This document shows, in pieces, positions 24,805-34,958 of a stretch of DNA of 64,000 nt. Position numbers and translations under genes: made by a program. The notes beneath the pieces were generated by a model. That model ran no database searches and was not told the DNA's origin. It saw nothing but the letters and a program-made list of their open reading frames with translations. Source of the DNA: an uncultured Clostridia bacterium (GTDB lineage Bacteria; Bacillota; Clostridia; Christensenellales; UBA1242); contig CALWQM010000002.1 in NCBI GenBank assembly GCA_944383685.1, positions 1 to 64,000 of the forward strand, given 5' to 3'. Positions within the stretch are counted from its first letter, which is position 1, and every line of letters starts with the position of its first letter.

Positions 24805-27037
24805 CTTCACCAAAAAGTTTTTCCATTTTATCTTCTGCAATAATTAAAAGTCTTTTTAAAAGTGTGAAACGAGTGGCTGTATATTTGTTTGACACCATTC
24901 TTTTAAGATATTGCTTCTCACCAACAATAACCACCATTTTCTTCGCACGTGTCACGGCGGTATAAATCAAGTTACGGGTTAAAATTATGCTTGGACCTGC
25001 AATTGCAGGAATTATTACTGTGTCAAATTCACTGCCTTGGCTTTTGTGAATTGTGATTGCATAGGAAAGTGAAAGGTCACTTAGGTCTGGGCGAGTATAA
25101 AGACAATTTCTTCCATCTTCAAATTCAACATTAACTTCACCACTATTAGGATCAATAAGGGTGATATATCCAATATCCCCGTTAAACACACCTTGCCCTT
25201 CTTCCATGGCAAATTTGCTTTGCTTTTTCCAAACAAGGTCATAATTGTTTGTTATTTGCATAACTTTGTCACCAAGTCTAAATATTGTTTGACCGACTTC
25301 TATTTGTGGTTTGGTTGGAGATGGTGGGTTGATTTTTTCTTGCAAAGTTCTGTTTAAATTTTCAATTCCGCAAACTCCTGCTTTCATTGGGGCAAGCACT
25401 TGAATTTCTTTTGGCTCAACCTTTAAAAATTTTGGTAATCTATTTGTTACAAGATTTACAATTGTGTCCTTAATTGTTTCTGGTTCATTTTTACTTTCAA
25501 AGAAAAAGTCCATGCTTGTGTTGTCAATAAGTGGCATTTTGCCGTCATTGATAAGGTGGGCATTTGTTATGATTAAACTTTTTTCACCTTGACGGAAAAT
25601 TTTGGTTAACATGCAGTATGGAATTGTGTTGCTTGCCAAAATATCGGCTAAAACATTTCCAGCACCAACACTTGGGAGTTGGTCTTTATCTCCAACAAGA
25701 ATAAGTTTACAATCTCTTGGAAGTGCTTTTAAAAGATTGCACATAAGTGCGGCGTCAACCATGGAAACCTCATCCACAATCACAGCATCTGTTTTAAGAG
25801 GGTTGGTTTCATTGTGAATAAAATAACTTTCGCTGGTTTTTATAACGTTGACTTCAAGAAGCCTATGAATTGTTTTTGCTTCTCGACCTGTTGAGTCACT
25901 CATTCTTTTTGAGGCTCTGCCTGTTGGGGCAACAAGAGAAACCTTCTTTTGCATATTTTCCAAGATTTCCAAAATACACTTAATTATTGTGGTTTTTCCA
26001 GTTCCCGGGCCACCAGTAATGACATAAACGCCATTGCCTATTGCACCTTTAATTGCTTTAATTTGCTCTTCATGCAAATGGATTTTGTTTCTTTGCTGAA
26101 AGTTTTCAATTTCATCATCAATATCAACATCTTCACTCTTACTGCAATTTTTAAGCCAGGTGAGTTTTTGTGCGATAGAGTTTTCATAATAATAATATCT
26201 TGAAAGCATGACAATTTCTGTGTTTTCAAGCCACAAGGTTACGCAGGTTTTGTCTAAACACAAGGTGTCAAAGGTTTTGTCAAAAAGTTCCTGATGTTCT
26301 TCATATTCAAGCCCAAGAGCTTTGGATGCTTCGCCATAGAGCATATTTTTTGGAAGATAGGTGTTACCATTTTTTTCACAACTTAATTTTAAAACATGAA
26401 TAAGTCCTGCTCTCACACGAAATTCACTGTCCTCTGGTATTCCAATGTTTTTTGCAATTCTGTCGGCAGTTGTAAAGCCTATGCCGTCAATATCTTCAAT
26501 AAGTTTATATGGATTATTTTTAACAATATCAGTTGTTTTTTCCCGGTAAACATTATAAATTTTAAGCGCCATGTTTGTGGAAATGTTATAGGACTGCAAA
26601 AACATAATTGTGTTTTGCACTTCCTTGTGTTCTCTGTAAGAAAAACCAATTTCAATGGCTTTTTTTTCACTGATTCCTTTAATTTGAGAGAGTTTTTCAG
26701 GGGTGTATTCTAAAACTTCCAATGTTTCTTTTCCAAAATGTTCAACAATATGCTTTGCCGTTATTGGTCCAACACCACGAATAAGCCCTGAGCCAAGATA
26801 CTTTTCAATTCCCGCAATGGTTTTTGGCATAGTGAGTTCATAAGAGGTAAAGGCGTATTGTATGCCAAACTTGGATTTTTCAAATTTGCCTTCAAGTGTG
26901 ACATTTGCACCAATTTGGACATCAATAAATTTGCCCACCACAGTGACAAGTGAGCCATCCTTTTCAAGTTTTGCAACGGTATATCCATTTTCGTCATTAC
27001 GAAAAACTATATCTTCAATTGTTCCTATTAAAGCCAT
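24794..27037 (-). CDS. recD2: RecD2-type 5'-3' DNA helicase
   Basis: The 747-residue SF1B helicase has the RecD2 layout: an N-terminal OB-like domain (ALIGTIEDIVFRNDENGYTV), helix-hairpin-helix repeats (about 75-215), Walker A GGPGTGKTT at about 341-349, Walker B VIVDEVSMVD, motif KIFRQ and the C-terminal TIHKSQGSEFD motif. RecD2 enzymes work outside RecBCD and help in repair and replication-fork maintenance. The next gene, comF copy 2, overlaps its end. No strong ribosome binding site is visible. The gene is divergent from the MarR regulator, 80 bases away. Confidence 0.95.
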   Translation of the reverse strand: MALIGTIEDIVFRNDENGYTVAKLEKDGSLVTVVGKFIDVQIGANVTLEGKFEKSKFGIQYAFTSYELTMPKTIAGIEKYLGSGLIRGVGPITAKHIVEHFGKETLEVLEYTPEKLSQIKGISEKKAIEIGFSYREHKEVQNTIMFLQSYNISTNMALKIYNVYREKTTDIVKNNPYKLIEDIDGIGFTTADRIAKNIGIPEDSEFRVRAGLIHVLKLSCEKNGNTYLPKNMLYGEASKALGLEYEEHQELFDKTFDTLCLDKTCVTLWLENTEIVMLSRYYYYENSIAQKLTWLKNCSKSEDVDIDDEIENFQQRNKIHLHEEQIKAIKGAIGNGVYVITGGPGTGKTTIIKCILEILENMQKKVSLVAPTGRASKRMSDSTGREAKTIHRLLEVNVIKTSESYFIHNETNPLKTDAVIVDEVSMVDAALMCNLLKALPRDCKLILVGDKDQLPSVGAGNVLADILASNTIPYCMLTKIFRQGEKSLIITNAHLINDGKMPLIDNTSMDFFFESKNEPETIKDTIVNLVTNRLPKFLKVEPKEIQVLAPMKAGVCGIENLNRTLQEKINPPSPTKPQIEVGQTIFRLGDKVMQITNNYDLVWKKQSKFAMEEGQGVFNGDIGYITLIDPNSGEVNVEFEDGRNCLYTRPDLSDLSLSYAITIHKSQGSEFDTVIIPAIAGPSIILTRNLIYTAVTRAKKMVVIVGEKQYLKRMVSNKYTATRFTLLKRLLIIAEDKMEKLFGEDGN

Positions 27038-27081
27038 AAATTTATTTTAGTTGTTTTTTCTTTAAAAAGCAAGTAAAATAG

Positions 27082-27110
27082 TTGCAAAAATAAATTTAGT
27101 CATATATAAT
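27082..27110 (+). promoter_or_regulatory. Promoter of the MarR gene, leaderless arrangement
   Basis: TTGCAA (27082-27087) and exact TATAAT (27105-27110) are spaced by 17 bases. Expected initiation at about 27117 is three bases before the ATG at 27120. Confidence 0.8.
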
Positions 27111-27119
27111 TATATGTAT

Positions 27120-27503
27120 ATGAAAAACATTGAAAAACTTCTTGAAATTGAAGCATTAACTGAAAATATAACAAAACATTTTGCGGAAAACAATCTCTTA
27201 CGTATGAAGATTTTGTATTTTATTTCACAATATCAAAATTTGTCAGTTGGGATGATTATTGATAAACTTGGAATTAAAAAGTCCAACTTTGCACTTATGA
27301 CTAAGGAACTTGAAAAGGAAGGTTTGGTTGTTTCAAAACAAGGCGAAATCGATAAACGATGTCGCATGCTATTTTTAACTGAAAAAGGAAAAAATGAGCT
27401 TGAAAGTTATTTTTTAAAACTCAAAGAATTTTTTAAAGATGACGACATGGAAGTTTCCAAAGCAATTATAAGTTTAAATGCATATTTGAATAGAAAAATA
27501 TAA
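27120..27503 (+). CDS. MarR-family transcriptional regulator
   Basis: The 127-residue winged-helix protein has MarR features: RMKILYFISQYQNLSVGMIIDKLGIKKSNFALMTKELEKEGLV is the helix-turn-helix, and the wing DKRCRMLFLTEKGKNEL matches the DxRxxxxxLTxxG signature. The ligand is unknown. A second ATG two codons upstream (27114) would lie at or before the predicted transcription start, so 27120 is preferred. No ribosome binding site is present. It precedes cysS by 61 bases in the same direction; whether it controls cysS is unknown. Confidence 0.85.
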   Translation: MKNIEKLLEIEALTENITKHFAENNLLRMKILYFISQYQNLSVGMIIDKLGIKKSNFALMTKELEKEGLVVSKQGEIDKRCRMLFLTEKGKNELESYFLKLKEFFKDDDMEVSKAIISLNAYLNRKI

Positions 27504-27564
27504 GTTTTTAATATAATTTATGTTAACTTCCAACAAAATTTATTCATTTTGGAGGTTTATTATT

Positions 27565-28956
27565 ATGAAATTTTACAACTCTTTAACAAGGCAAAAAGAG
27601 GAGTTTGTTCCACTTAACAAGGGGAAGGTTAAAATGTATGCCTGCGGAATCACTCCTTCTGCCGAAGCTCATATTGGGCATTTATATCAAGCGCTTATTT
27701 ACGACATAATGCGCAAATTTCTTGTTAAGGAAGGCTTTGATGTCACTTATGCAAGAAATTACACTGATGTTGACGATAAAATTATTGCAAAATCAAACGA
27801 ACTTAAAGTTCCAGCAAAAGATTATGCAGAGAAAATGATTAAAGAAGTTGATAAGGAAATGCAGGCTTTCAAAATTGGCGAGCCTGACATTTGGCTTTAT
27901 GCAACCAAAACAATTCCTGACATGATTAACTTTATTGAAAGGTTGATTGAAAAAGGCCATGCTTATTCCACACCAAATGGGGATGTTTATTTTAGTGTTG
28001 ATACCTTTAAGAGATATGGTGAACTTTCTGGCAGAAAAACCGAAGATGCTTTGGATGGTGTTAGAATTGAAAATGACGAATTTAAGAAAAATCCTCTTGA
28101 CTTTGCTCTTTGGAAATCAGCAAAAGAGGGCGAGCCATATTGGAAATCACCTTGGGGGAAAGGCAGACCTGGTTGGCATATTGAATGTTCTGTTATGAAT
28201 TATGTGACTTTTGGCGACCAAATTGACATTCATGGTGGTGGCAGAGATTTGTTATTTCCACACCATGAAAATGAGATTGCGCAAAGCGAAAGTTTAACTG
28301 ATAAGCAGTTTGCAAAGTATTGGATTCACAACGGGCTTATCCGCGTGAATGGACAAAAGATGAGCAAAAGCCTTGGTAATTCACTTCTCATGAAAGATTT
28401 GAGAGCAAAATATCATATTGAGGCAATCAAGTTTGCCCTTCTTCAAAATTCTTATCACACGGATATAAACATCACAGAGAAGTTATTTGAGGATGCTGAA
28501 AAGCATTTATATAATTTCTATAAAGTTTTAAAAGAAGCCAAAGAAAATTTTGGCAACTTTGCTGGCAAGGACGAAAAAGTTGAAAACGATTTTGATGAGG
28601 CAATGAGAGATGATTTAAACACTTCAAAAGCACTTTCATATCTTTTTAATATCTTTAAAGTTGCAAGAGAAAAAATTAAGGATAACGACAAAAGCATTAT
28701 GGCAATACTAAACAGTGTTATTGAAACATATTCTTTACTTGGGCTTTTCCTTGAAGAACCAGAAAAGTATATTAGTTTTGTTGATGAAAAAGAAAAGACC
28801 GAAATTCCTGATGAAGTAAAAATTCTTGCTGAAAAAAGATGGCAGGCAAAAAAGGAAAGAAATTTTGCAAAGGCTGATGAGTTAAGAAATGAAATCTTAA
28901 AAATGGGTTTTGAAGTTAAAGATACAAGAGAAGGATACGACATTAATAAAATTTAA
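27565..28956 (+). CDS. cysS: Cysteinyl-tRNA synthetase
   Basis: The 463-residue class I synthetase charges tRNA-Cys. It has the HIGH motif at 36-39 (AEAHIGH), the KMSKS loop at about 265-269 (GQKMSKSLGN), and the zinc ligands that select cysteine: Cys27 in YACG, the Cys in WHIECSV, and the His/Glu of HHENEIAQ. GGAGG lies 9 bases before the ATG, which sets the start 15 codons inside the longest reading frame. No T-box leader is seen upstream: only 61 bases separate it from marR. A strong terminator follows. Confidence 0.97.
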   Translation: MKFYNSLTRQKEEFVPLNKGKVKMYACGITPSAEAHIGHLYQALIYDIMRKFLVKEGFDVTYARNYTDVDDKIIAKSNELKVPAKDYAEKMIKEVDKEMQAFKIGEPDIWLYATKTIPDMINFIERLIEKGHAYSTPNGDVYFSVDTFKRYGELSGRKTEDALDGVRIENDEFKKNPLDFALWKSAKEGEPYWKSPWGKGRPGWHIECSVMNYVTFGDQIDIHGGGRDLLFPHHENEIAQSESLTDKQFAKYWIHNGLIRVNGQKMSKSLGNSLLMKDLRAKYHIEAIKFALLQNSYHTDINITEKLFEDAEKHLYNFYKVLKEAKENFGNFAGKDEKVENDFDEAMRDDLNTSKALSYLFNIFKVAREKIKDNDKSIMAILNSVIETYSLLGLFLEEPEKYISFVDEKEKTEIPDEVKILAEKRWQAKKERNFAKADELRNEILKMGFEVKDTREGYDINKI

Positions 28957-29056
28957 TGGTAAAATGAAAATCATTATTGTGGTTTATTAATTTTGTAAAG
29001 AAATTGAAATATAAATTGAAACATAATATGGCTAAAAAGTATTATTTGAGTTAAAA

Positions 29057-29091
29057 TAAAAAGGATAGTGTATGAAACTATCCTTTTTTAA
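29057..29091. terminator. Bidirectional terminator between cysS and the P-type ATPase
   Basis: AAAAAGGATAGT pairs with ACTATCCTTTTT around GTATGAA, with A and T runs on either side. It serves both convergent genes. Confidence 0.92.
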
Positions 29092-29095
29092 TATC

Positions 29096-31753
29096 TTATC
29101 TATTGTTTTCCTTTTTGACTCTTTCAAGAAACTCGTTATGATATTCGTCACTTTCTGCAAAATGTGCTTTACCGCTTGCTTTAAGATTTTCAAGAAGTTC
29201 TCTTGTTTTTTCCTCGCCAAATTGAACGATTTGGTCGTCTTTCTTTTTCTTTCTTGTCATTTTACTTAAAAGCTTATTGAATTTCTTATCAAATTCAGTT
29301 TCCTTTTTTGAAGGAACATCAATAATACCTTTGTCATTTGGCACAAGGCCGTATTTTTTCCGCAAATACCACTCTTTAATGTAAAAGGCGATAACAATGA
29401 CAAGAATTGTGCATAGTAGCATTGTAACAAGGGTGATTATAACTGGCAATGTGTAAGCAGTGATTGAAAATAGTTTGCTCAAGCCCACCAAAACTGATGC
29501 AATCAGTACACCAGAAATTATGACGCAAGCACCACGTAGCCAATTCAGTGGCAAGCAGGTCCAAACAAGATTGATATATCCAGTAAAAATAACCAAAAGT
29601 GTTGAAAGTGAGGCAAATTCATCAGGTGTTAACGTTGTTGTATTTTCATTCAAAATAACCACTATTAAAACATTTATAAACATTAAAAGAGCACTTGGAA
29701 TTGACTTTTTAAGAACTTGTGGGATAAAGTTACCCCGAATTATATCATTGTTTGGCTGGAAGGTTAGGATAAACGAAGGTAAGCCAATAACAAACATTTC
29801 AAGTGGCAAAAGTTGCTTTGGTGTGAACGGGTAAGAAATTCTTAAAATGAGTGTTGTGATGCAAAGCATGATTGTGAACAAGGTTTTCATCAAATATAAC
29901 ACAGAAGATTTTTGAACATTGTTAACAATTTGTCGGCCTTCTTTAACTATACTTGGCAATGCAGAGAAGTTGCTTTCCATTAAAACCAAGTGGGAAATAT
30001 TTCTTGCAACTTCACTTCCGTCAGCCATAGCAATGGAGCAGTTTGCTTCTTTAAGTGCCAAAGTGTCGTTTACGCCATCACCAGTCATTGCAACAACATT
30101 GCCTTGTGTTTTAAGAGTTTTCACAAGAATATGTTTTTGCTCAGGGGTAACTCTGCCAAAAACTGTAAATTTGTTTGCAAGCTGAGCAACTTCTTGAAGG
30201 CTTACATTTTCAAGAGAAACATATTTATCATAGCCTTCAACACCAACACGCATAGCAATTTTTGAAACGGTTATGGCATCATCACCAGAAATAATTTTAA
30301 TTTTTACATCATTCTTTTTAAACCAATCAATGGTTTCAACAGCATCTTTTCTTATGTGGTCTTCAAGGATAAAGAAGGCGATTATCTTGCCATTTTTGCC
30401 TGCAACTTTTTCATCGTAGGAGCCATTTGCTTCAACAAGGGCAACAACACGGTATCCTTTTTCCATGTTTTCAACCATAAGTTTTTTCTGCTCGTTTGAA
30501 ATTGGACACTTTATGAAAGATGGAGCACCAATGAAATAAGTTTTATTATTTTTTAATGTTGTTGCACTATATTTTCTTTGGGATGAAAATTCAACAACTT
30601 CTTTCACTTGGCTTTCAGTGTCTTTTCCAAAATAACTTAGAAGGGCAACACTTGTGGCATTCATTGTTTTTTGATGCTGCAAAATTGTTTTCATTATTTT
30701 TTCAATTTTAGGTTTTTGAGTTTTTTCAGTGCCATCCAAATATTCAACATTCAAAACATTCATTGTTCCGTCTGTGATTGTTCCAGTTTTGTCAAGGCAA
30801 AGCACATTTGCTCTTGCAAGCATTTCAATGGAGTATAAATTTTTAACAAGAGTTTTCTTTTTGCCAAGTTTAATAACACCAACGGACAAACCAACTGTAA
30901 TCAAGAGATACATTCCCGCTGGAATCATACCAGTTAAGGCACCACTTGTGCTGGTAACTGAATCTGTTATGCTTGAACCCAAAAGCACACTTTCTTTGAA
31001 GAATGTTAAAATTCCAACTGGGATTAAAATAAGGATGATAACTTTGATAAGGCTGTTTAAGTCCTTAAAAAGGTTGGAGGTTTGAGGTTTAAAATCTTTT
31101 GTTCTTTCTGCAACTGTTTGGATGTAATTGTTTTTACCAACCTTATCTACTCTTGCATAACATTGCCCAGAAACAAGGAAGGAGCCAGCAAGAAGAACGT
31201 CGCCAATATTTTTTTTGATTGAATTACTTTCACCAGTAAGTAAACTTTCATTTGCTTCAACTGTTCCATCCACAATAATGCAGTCGGCAGGGATTTGATT
31301 TCCATTTTCAAGAATCATTATATCATCTAAAAGTAAATCGTCACCTTTAATTTCTTGCAAAAGCCCCATTCTTATAACTTTGATTTGTGGGGCTGTTACC
31401 ATGGAAAGTTTTTCAACGGTTTTCTTTGCTTTGATTTCTTGGAAAATTGAAATGGCAGTGTTTGCAATGACAACGAACAAGAAAAGTAAATCTCCCCAAG
31501 CATTGACGCACATTAAGGCAATGGCAATCACAAGCCAAATGCAGTTAAAGAAAGTGAATGTGTTTTTGCAAATAATTGAAAGGACTGAGTTTGATGTTTT
31601 AATTTTTGTGTCATTCACAAGTTTGTGTTCAATACGTTCGTTAATTTGTTCCTCAGAAAGACCATGTTCTTTATCAGTTTGATAACGAACAACAGGAGTA
31701 TCAACAATTTGATTTTTTTTCTTTTTTCTCGTAACAAATTTTTTATTTTTCAT
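29096..31753 (-). CDS. P-type cation-transporting ATPase, CtpE-like
   Basis: The 885-residue pump has the phosphorylation motif LDKTGTITDG (Asp at about 319), the actuator loop LLTGESN, and the hinge MTGDGVND (about 556-563). The transmembrane motif IPAGMYLL replaces the PEGL/PEGM of related calcium pumps, and the C-terminal membrane block PKQLLPLEMFVIGLPSF resembles mycobacterial CtpE (calcium uptake). A charged C-terminal tail of about 85 residues is unusually long for the group. The N-terminus is very Lys-rich. No ribosome binding site is seen before the ATG. The ion is likely calcium or another divalent cation by similarity only. It is divergent from the CCA-adding enzyme gene. Confidence 0.9.
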   Translation of the reverse strand: MKNKKFVTRKKKKNQIVDTPVVRYQTDKEHGLSEEQINERIEHKLVNDTKIKTSNSVLSIICKNTFTFFNCIWLVIAIALMCVNAWGDLLFLFVVIANTAISIFQEIKAKKTVEKLSMVTAPQIKVIRMGLLQEIKGDDLLLDDIMILENGNQIPADCIIVDGTVEANESLLTGESNSIKKNIGDVLLAGSFLVSGQCYARVDKVGKNNYIQTVAERTKDFKPQTSNLFKDLNSLIKVIILILIPVGILTFFKESVLLGSSITDSVTSTSGALTGMIPAGMYLLITVGLSVGVIKLGKKKTLVKNLYSIEMLARANVLCLDKTGTITDGTMNVLNVEYLDGTEKTQKPKIEKIMKTILQHQKTMNATSVALLSYFGKDTESQVKEVVEFSSQRKYSATTLKNNKTYFIGAPSFIKCPISNEQKKLMVENMEKGYRVVALVEANGSYDEKVAGKNGKIIAFFILEDHIRKDAVETIDWFKKNDVKIKIISGDDAITVSKIAMRVGVEGYDKYVSLENVSLQEVAQLANKFTVFGRVTPEQKHILVKTLKTQGNVVAMTGDGVNDTLALKEANCSIAMADGSEVARNISHLVLMESNFSALPSIVKEGRQIVNNVQKSSVLYLMKTLFTIMLCITTLILRISYPFTPKQLLPLEMFVIGLPSFILTFQPNNDIIRGNFIPQVLKKSIPSALLMFINVLIVVILNENTTTLTPDEFASLSTLLVIFTGYINLVWTCLPLNWLRGACVIISGVLIASVLVGLSKLFSITAYTLPVIITLVTMLLCTILVIVIAFYIKEWYLRKKYGLVPNDKGIIDVPSKKETEFDKKFNKLLSKMTRKKKKDDQIVQFGEEKTRELLENLKASGKAHFAESDEYHNEFLERVKKENNR

Positions 31754-31905
31754 ATATAATAAGTTTATTTATTTTTAACAAAAAAGTCAAACATTAAAGC
31801 AATTTTCTTGACATTTTAAATATTTTGTATTAATTTAATATATATAATTAATTTATTTTAGTTAAATAGGTTGTATTACAAATTGTTATCGTGAATGGAG
31901 GAAGT

Positions 31906-33138
31906 ATGTTTATACCTGTGACAGAAAGCCTTGTTAAACTTTCCAAGTTGTTTCCAGAGGATCTTTACATTGTTGGGGGATATGTAAGGAACTGCATTTT
32001 GGGTATTAAAAGTCAAGATATTGACCTTGCAAGCAATATGGATATTGAAGAAGTTTGCAAAATTTTGAAAGATAATGGTTACAAAATTAAGGTAAAAAAT
32101 TATAAATATAATTCAATCACAATTTCAAAAGGAAGTGAAAGTTATGAGTTCACTTCTTTTAGAAAAGATTTTTATCCTGATAATGGCAGTCACCAACCAA
32201 TTAAAGTTGAAAGAACAGACAGCATTAAAGAAGATGCAAGTCGCAGAGATTTCACAATGAATGCCATTTACTATAATATCAATAAAGATGTTTTGGTTGA
32301 TTTTTATCATGGTGTTGTGGATGCGAAACAAAAAATTTTAAGATGCATTAATTCCCCAGAGGAAGTTCTTAAAAATGATGGTGAAAGAATACTTAGAATG
32401 GTGAGAATTGTTGGTGAACTTGGCTTAAAGATTGAGAAAAAGACATTAAAGTATGCATTTTTGATGGCCAAGAATGTTCAAGATATAACTCCAACAAGAA
32501 AATTTGCCGAACTTGAAAAGATTTTATATTGTGACAAAAGATATAAGGAAATTGACAGTAATTTTAAAAAGACACTTAAACTTTTAAACAAACTTCAAAT
32601 TTGGCAATATTATGGACTTCCAGTTAAAGCAATAAAATATAATATGGTTGAAAAGGTGGATGACAGAGTCCTTGGACTTTTAATTGATATTGTTGACACT
32701 GTTAACCCAGAATGTTTGCAAACCTTTTTGGAAGATTTTTTGAAAAAGCAATTTGGTTTCAATTCAAAACAAATTCAAAAAATTTTCACATATATTGCAG
32801 GTTATTACGACGCATTGAGGGGGATGCAAAACAAGGAATATTTCTTTAAATATTTTGAATATGTTTCAGTTATCTTCCCACTTTTAAGCAAGAAAAGAAA
32901 GCATGTTATGAATAAGTATCTGTTCTTCTATGAATATATTATTCGTCATGGGCTTGTTATAAGGGTGGCAGATTTGAAAATTAATGCAGACGACATTGAG
33001 AAAAACTTTCCAAATATTGACAAGAGAAGTTATGACCGAATTTTGGAAAATTTACTCAGCAAAGTTTTTGATGGCAAGTTAAACAATGAAAAAGAATATT
33101 TGCTCCAAGAAATTGATGCTAATTTGCAAAATTATTAA
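31906..33138 (+). CDS. cca: CCA tRNA nucleotidyltransferase / poly(A) polymerase family protein
   Basis: The 410-residue protein has the class II nucleotidyltransferase head: YIVGGYVRN (22-29), DID metal ligands (38-40), and the ERTDSIKEDASRRDFTMNA block followed by DGERILRMVR. These enzymes repair or add the CCA end of tRNA. The first motif has RN where RD is usual. The C-terminal half is helical and divergent. GGAGG precedes the ATG at 31906 with 4-base spacing, which is preferred to a GTG five codons upstream. The upstream 150 bases contain TTGACA at about 31809 and several TATAAT-like sequences. The one tRNA in this window already encodes CCA, so repair may be its main task. Confidence 0.9.
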   Translation: MFIPVTESLVKLSKLFPEDLYIVGGYVRNCILGIKSQDIDLASNMDIEEVCKILKDNGYKIKVKNYKYNSITISKGSESYEFTSFRKDFYPDNGSHQPIKVERTDSIKEDASRRDFTMNAIYYNINKDVLVDFYHGVVDAKQKILRCINSPEEVLKNDGERILRMVRIVGELGLKIEKKTLKYAFLMAKNVQDITPTRKFAELEKILYCDKRYKEIDSNFKKTLKLLNKLQIWQYYGLPVKAIKYNMVEKVDDRVLGLLIDIVDTVNPECLQTFLEDFLKKQFGFNSKQIQKIFTYIAGYYDALRGMQNKEYFFKYFEYVSVIFPLLSKKRKHVMNKYLFFYEYIIRHGLVIRVADLKINADDIEKNFPNIDKRSYDRILENLLSKVFDGKLNNEKEYLLQEIDANLQNY

Positions 33139-33142
33139 TAAA

Positions 33143-33170
33143 GAAGAAGTTGTTGAAACTTCTTTTTTTA
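33143..33170 (+). terminator. Terminator of the CCA-adding gene
   Basis: AGAAGTT (33145-33151) pairs with AACTTCT (33157-33163) around GTTGA and is followed by a T run. Confidence 0.8.
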
Positions 33171-33212
33171 TTATGTAATGATAAAAAAAATTTTTTGTTA
33201 CATAATATTTTT

Positions 33213-34886
33213 ATGAAAAAGAATGAAGTTGTGAATGAAGATAAAAACTTAGAAAAAAATCAAGATAAAGAAAATCTTGAAAAAAAGCCCTTAAAAAAGC
33301 AAAAAAATGGCAAAAAAGTTGAAAAATCTTCAAAAAAACAAAAAAATAATGAAAATATTAAGAAAAGTGAGCCTACAAAAAAGAAAAAAAGTAAAGGTTT
33401 TGTGTGGTTTATTTCAGTTTCTGCCGTGGCAGTTGTCTGCCTTTTGGTGTGTCAATTTTTCTTTGAAAATTCTTTGACCACAAATTCCAAGTTTTATGAA
33501 AACACCAAAATTAATGGCATTGATGTTTCAAACATGACAATGGCGGAAGCTGAAAATGTTGTTTTAACAGATATGTTGAACAGCAGAAATGAAATTGAAA
33601 TCAACTTAAAAAATGGGGATAAAGAGTGGAAGCTTAAAGGCACTGATTTTGAGGTGACAAATAAAATTCAGCCATACATAAAAGAAATTGCTTCCTATGG
33701 CAAAACAGGGAACTTTTTTCAAAATTTAAAAAAAGAACAACAAATTAAAAATAATGGCTTAGAGTTTCAAGTTTCATATAAAAGTGTGCTTGGAAATTTT
33801 GATGACAAAATGAATGAGATTATTGAGAAAGTTGAAAGACCAATGGAAACAGCAAAACTGGTGTTCTGTCCTAACGAAGAAAAACCTTTCAAGGTTGATG
33901 GTGGGAAGTCAAGTGTTTTGGTTTTGAGAGATGAACTTTATAATCAAATTGACCAGCAGTTGAAGGTTGGCAAGGTGGCAAATGTGGAAATTCCCATTGT
34001 TGAAATTACACCAGAATTTGATGAGAAAGAATTATTAAACAGTGTTGTTAAACGCAGTGAATTTTCAACCTCTTATGAAACAAGTTCAGCTGCAAGAAAA
34101 AATAATGTTAAAAGGGCGATAGAAAGTTTCAATGGACTCATTGTTGAAAGTGGACAAACCATTTCTTTTAATGAAATAACAGGGAAACGCACAGAGGAAA
34201 ATGGCTATAAAAGTGCTCATATTATTGTGGGAGGAGTTTATGTTGATGGAGTTGGTGGAGGAGTTTGTCAGGCATCAACCACACTTTACAATGCGTTAAT
34301 TCGTGCAGGTATTCAAATTGATAAGGTTTTTCATCATTCGTTGCCAGCTTCTTATGTTCCTTTATCTTTTGATGCAATGGTTTCTGGAAGTTACAGCGAC
34401 TTGGTGTTTACAAACAATTTGGATAAGCCAATATACATTAAAACAAAGGCTGATGATAAGACCGTTAAAGTGGAAATTTATGGGCAAGACACAGATGGTG
34501 TCACCATAGAAACAAGAGCCGAACTTGTGAAAGTTTTGCCTCATAATGGAGATAAAATTGTGCCTGACACTAAGGGTGAATATGCTAACCGAATTTTATA
34601 TAAAGGGGAATATTTAAGAGTTAAATGGCCAAAAGAAGGGTATGAAAGCAAAGGCTATTTGAGATATTATAAGGATGGCGAACTTATTGAGGAAAAAGAA
34701 ATAAGACATGATTACTATCATGCTCAGGATGGCATTGTGATGGAAGGAGTGGAAGACATTGGTGTTGGAATGACCTTGCCTGCAAGTGATGTGAAAATTT
34801 GTAGCCCACAAAAAGTCACAAAACAAACAGAAGAAAGTGTCCGTGTAAAATTGGAAAAACAATTTCCAAGCAGTTATAATCCATAA
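33213..34886 (+). CDS. VanW family membrane-anchored protein
   Basis: The 557-residue protein has a very Lys/Glu/Asn-rich cytoplasmic start (1-60), one transmembrane anchor (about 62-85), YoaR-like repeats outside the cell (about 90-290) and a VanW domain (about 300-450) with SFNEITGKRTEENGY and VGGGVCQASTTLYNA. VanW proteins occur in some vancomycin-resistance clusters and in many spore formers, but their biochemical function is not known. No van genes are nearby. It has no ribosome binding site: the sequence CATAAT (33201-33206) with an ATGATA 17 bases upstream would start transcription at the ATG itself. Confidence 0.88.
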   Translation: MKKNEVVNEDKNLEKNQDKENLEKKPLKKQKNGKKVEKSSKKQKNNENIKKSEPTKKKKSKGFVWFISVSAVAVVCLLVCQFFFENSLTTNSKFYENTKINGIDVSNMTMAEAENVVLTDMLNSRNEIEINLKNGDKEWKLKGTDFEVTNKIQPYIKEIASYGKTGNFFQNLKKEQQIKNNGLEFQVSYKSVLGNFDDKMNEIIEKVERPMETAKLVFCPNEEKPFKVDGGKSSVLVLRDELYNQIDQQLKVGKVANVEIPIVEITPEFDEKELLNSVVKRSEFSTSYETSSAARKNNVKRAIESFNGLIVESGQTISFNEITGKRTEENGYKSAHIIVGGVYVDGVGGGVCQASTTLYNALIRAGIQIDKVFHHSLPASYVPLSFDAMVSGSYSDLVFTNNLDKPIYIKTKADDKTVKVEIYGQDTDGVTIETRAELVKVLPHNGDKIVPDTKGEYANRILYKGEYLRVKWPKEGYESKGYLRYYKDGELIEEKEIRHDYYHAQDGIVMEGVEDIGVGMTLPASDVKICSPQKVTKQTEESVRVKLEKQFPSSYNP

Positions 34887-34922
34887 TTAAGATATGAGTT
34901 TTACACAATATGACAAATTATT

Positions 34923-34951
34923 TTGAAACATTAACCCTTTTTTGGTATATT
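34923..34951 (+). promoter_or_regulatory. Promoter of the TVP38 gene, leaderless arrangement
   Basis: TTGAAA (34923-34928) and TATATT (34946-34951) are spaced by 17 bases. The expected transcription start at about 34958 falls at the ATG (34959). Confidence 0.75.
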
Positions 34952-34958
34952 ATATAAT

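Noticed and set aside
24805..24840. Upstream start for comF copy 2 (12 extra residues).
   Set aside because: It lies deeper within recD2 and has no better ribosome binding site; the ATG at 24804 gives a compact coupled overlap.
27504..27564. T-box riboswitch ahead of cysS.
   Set aside because: The gap to the previous gene is only 61 bases and has neither a specifier stem nor a T-box sequence.
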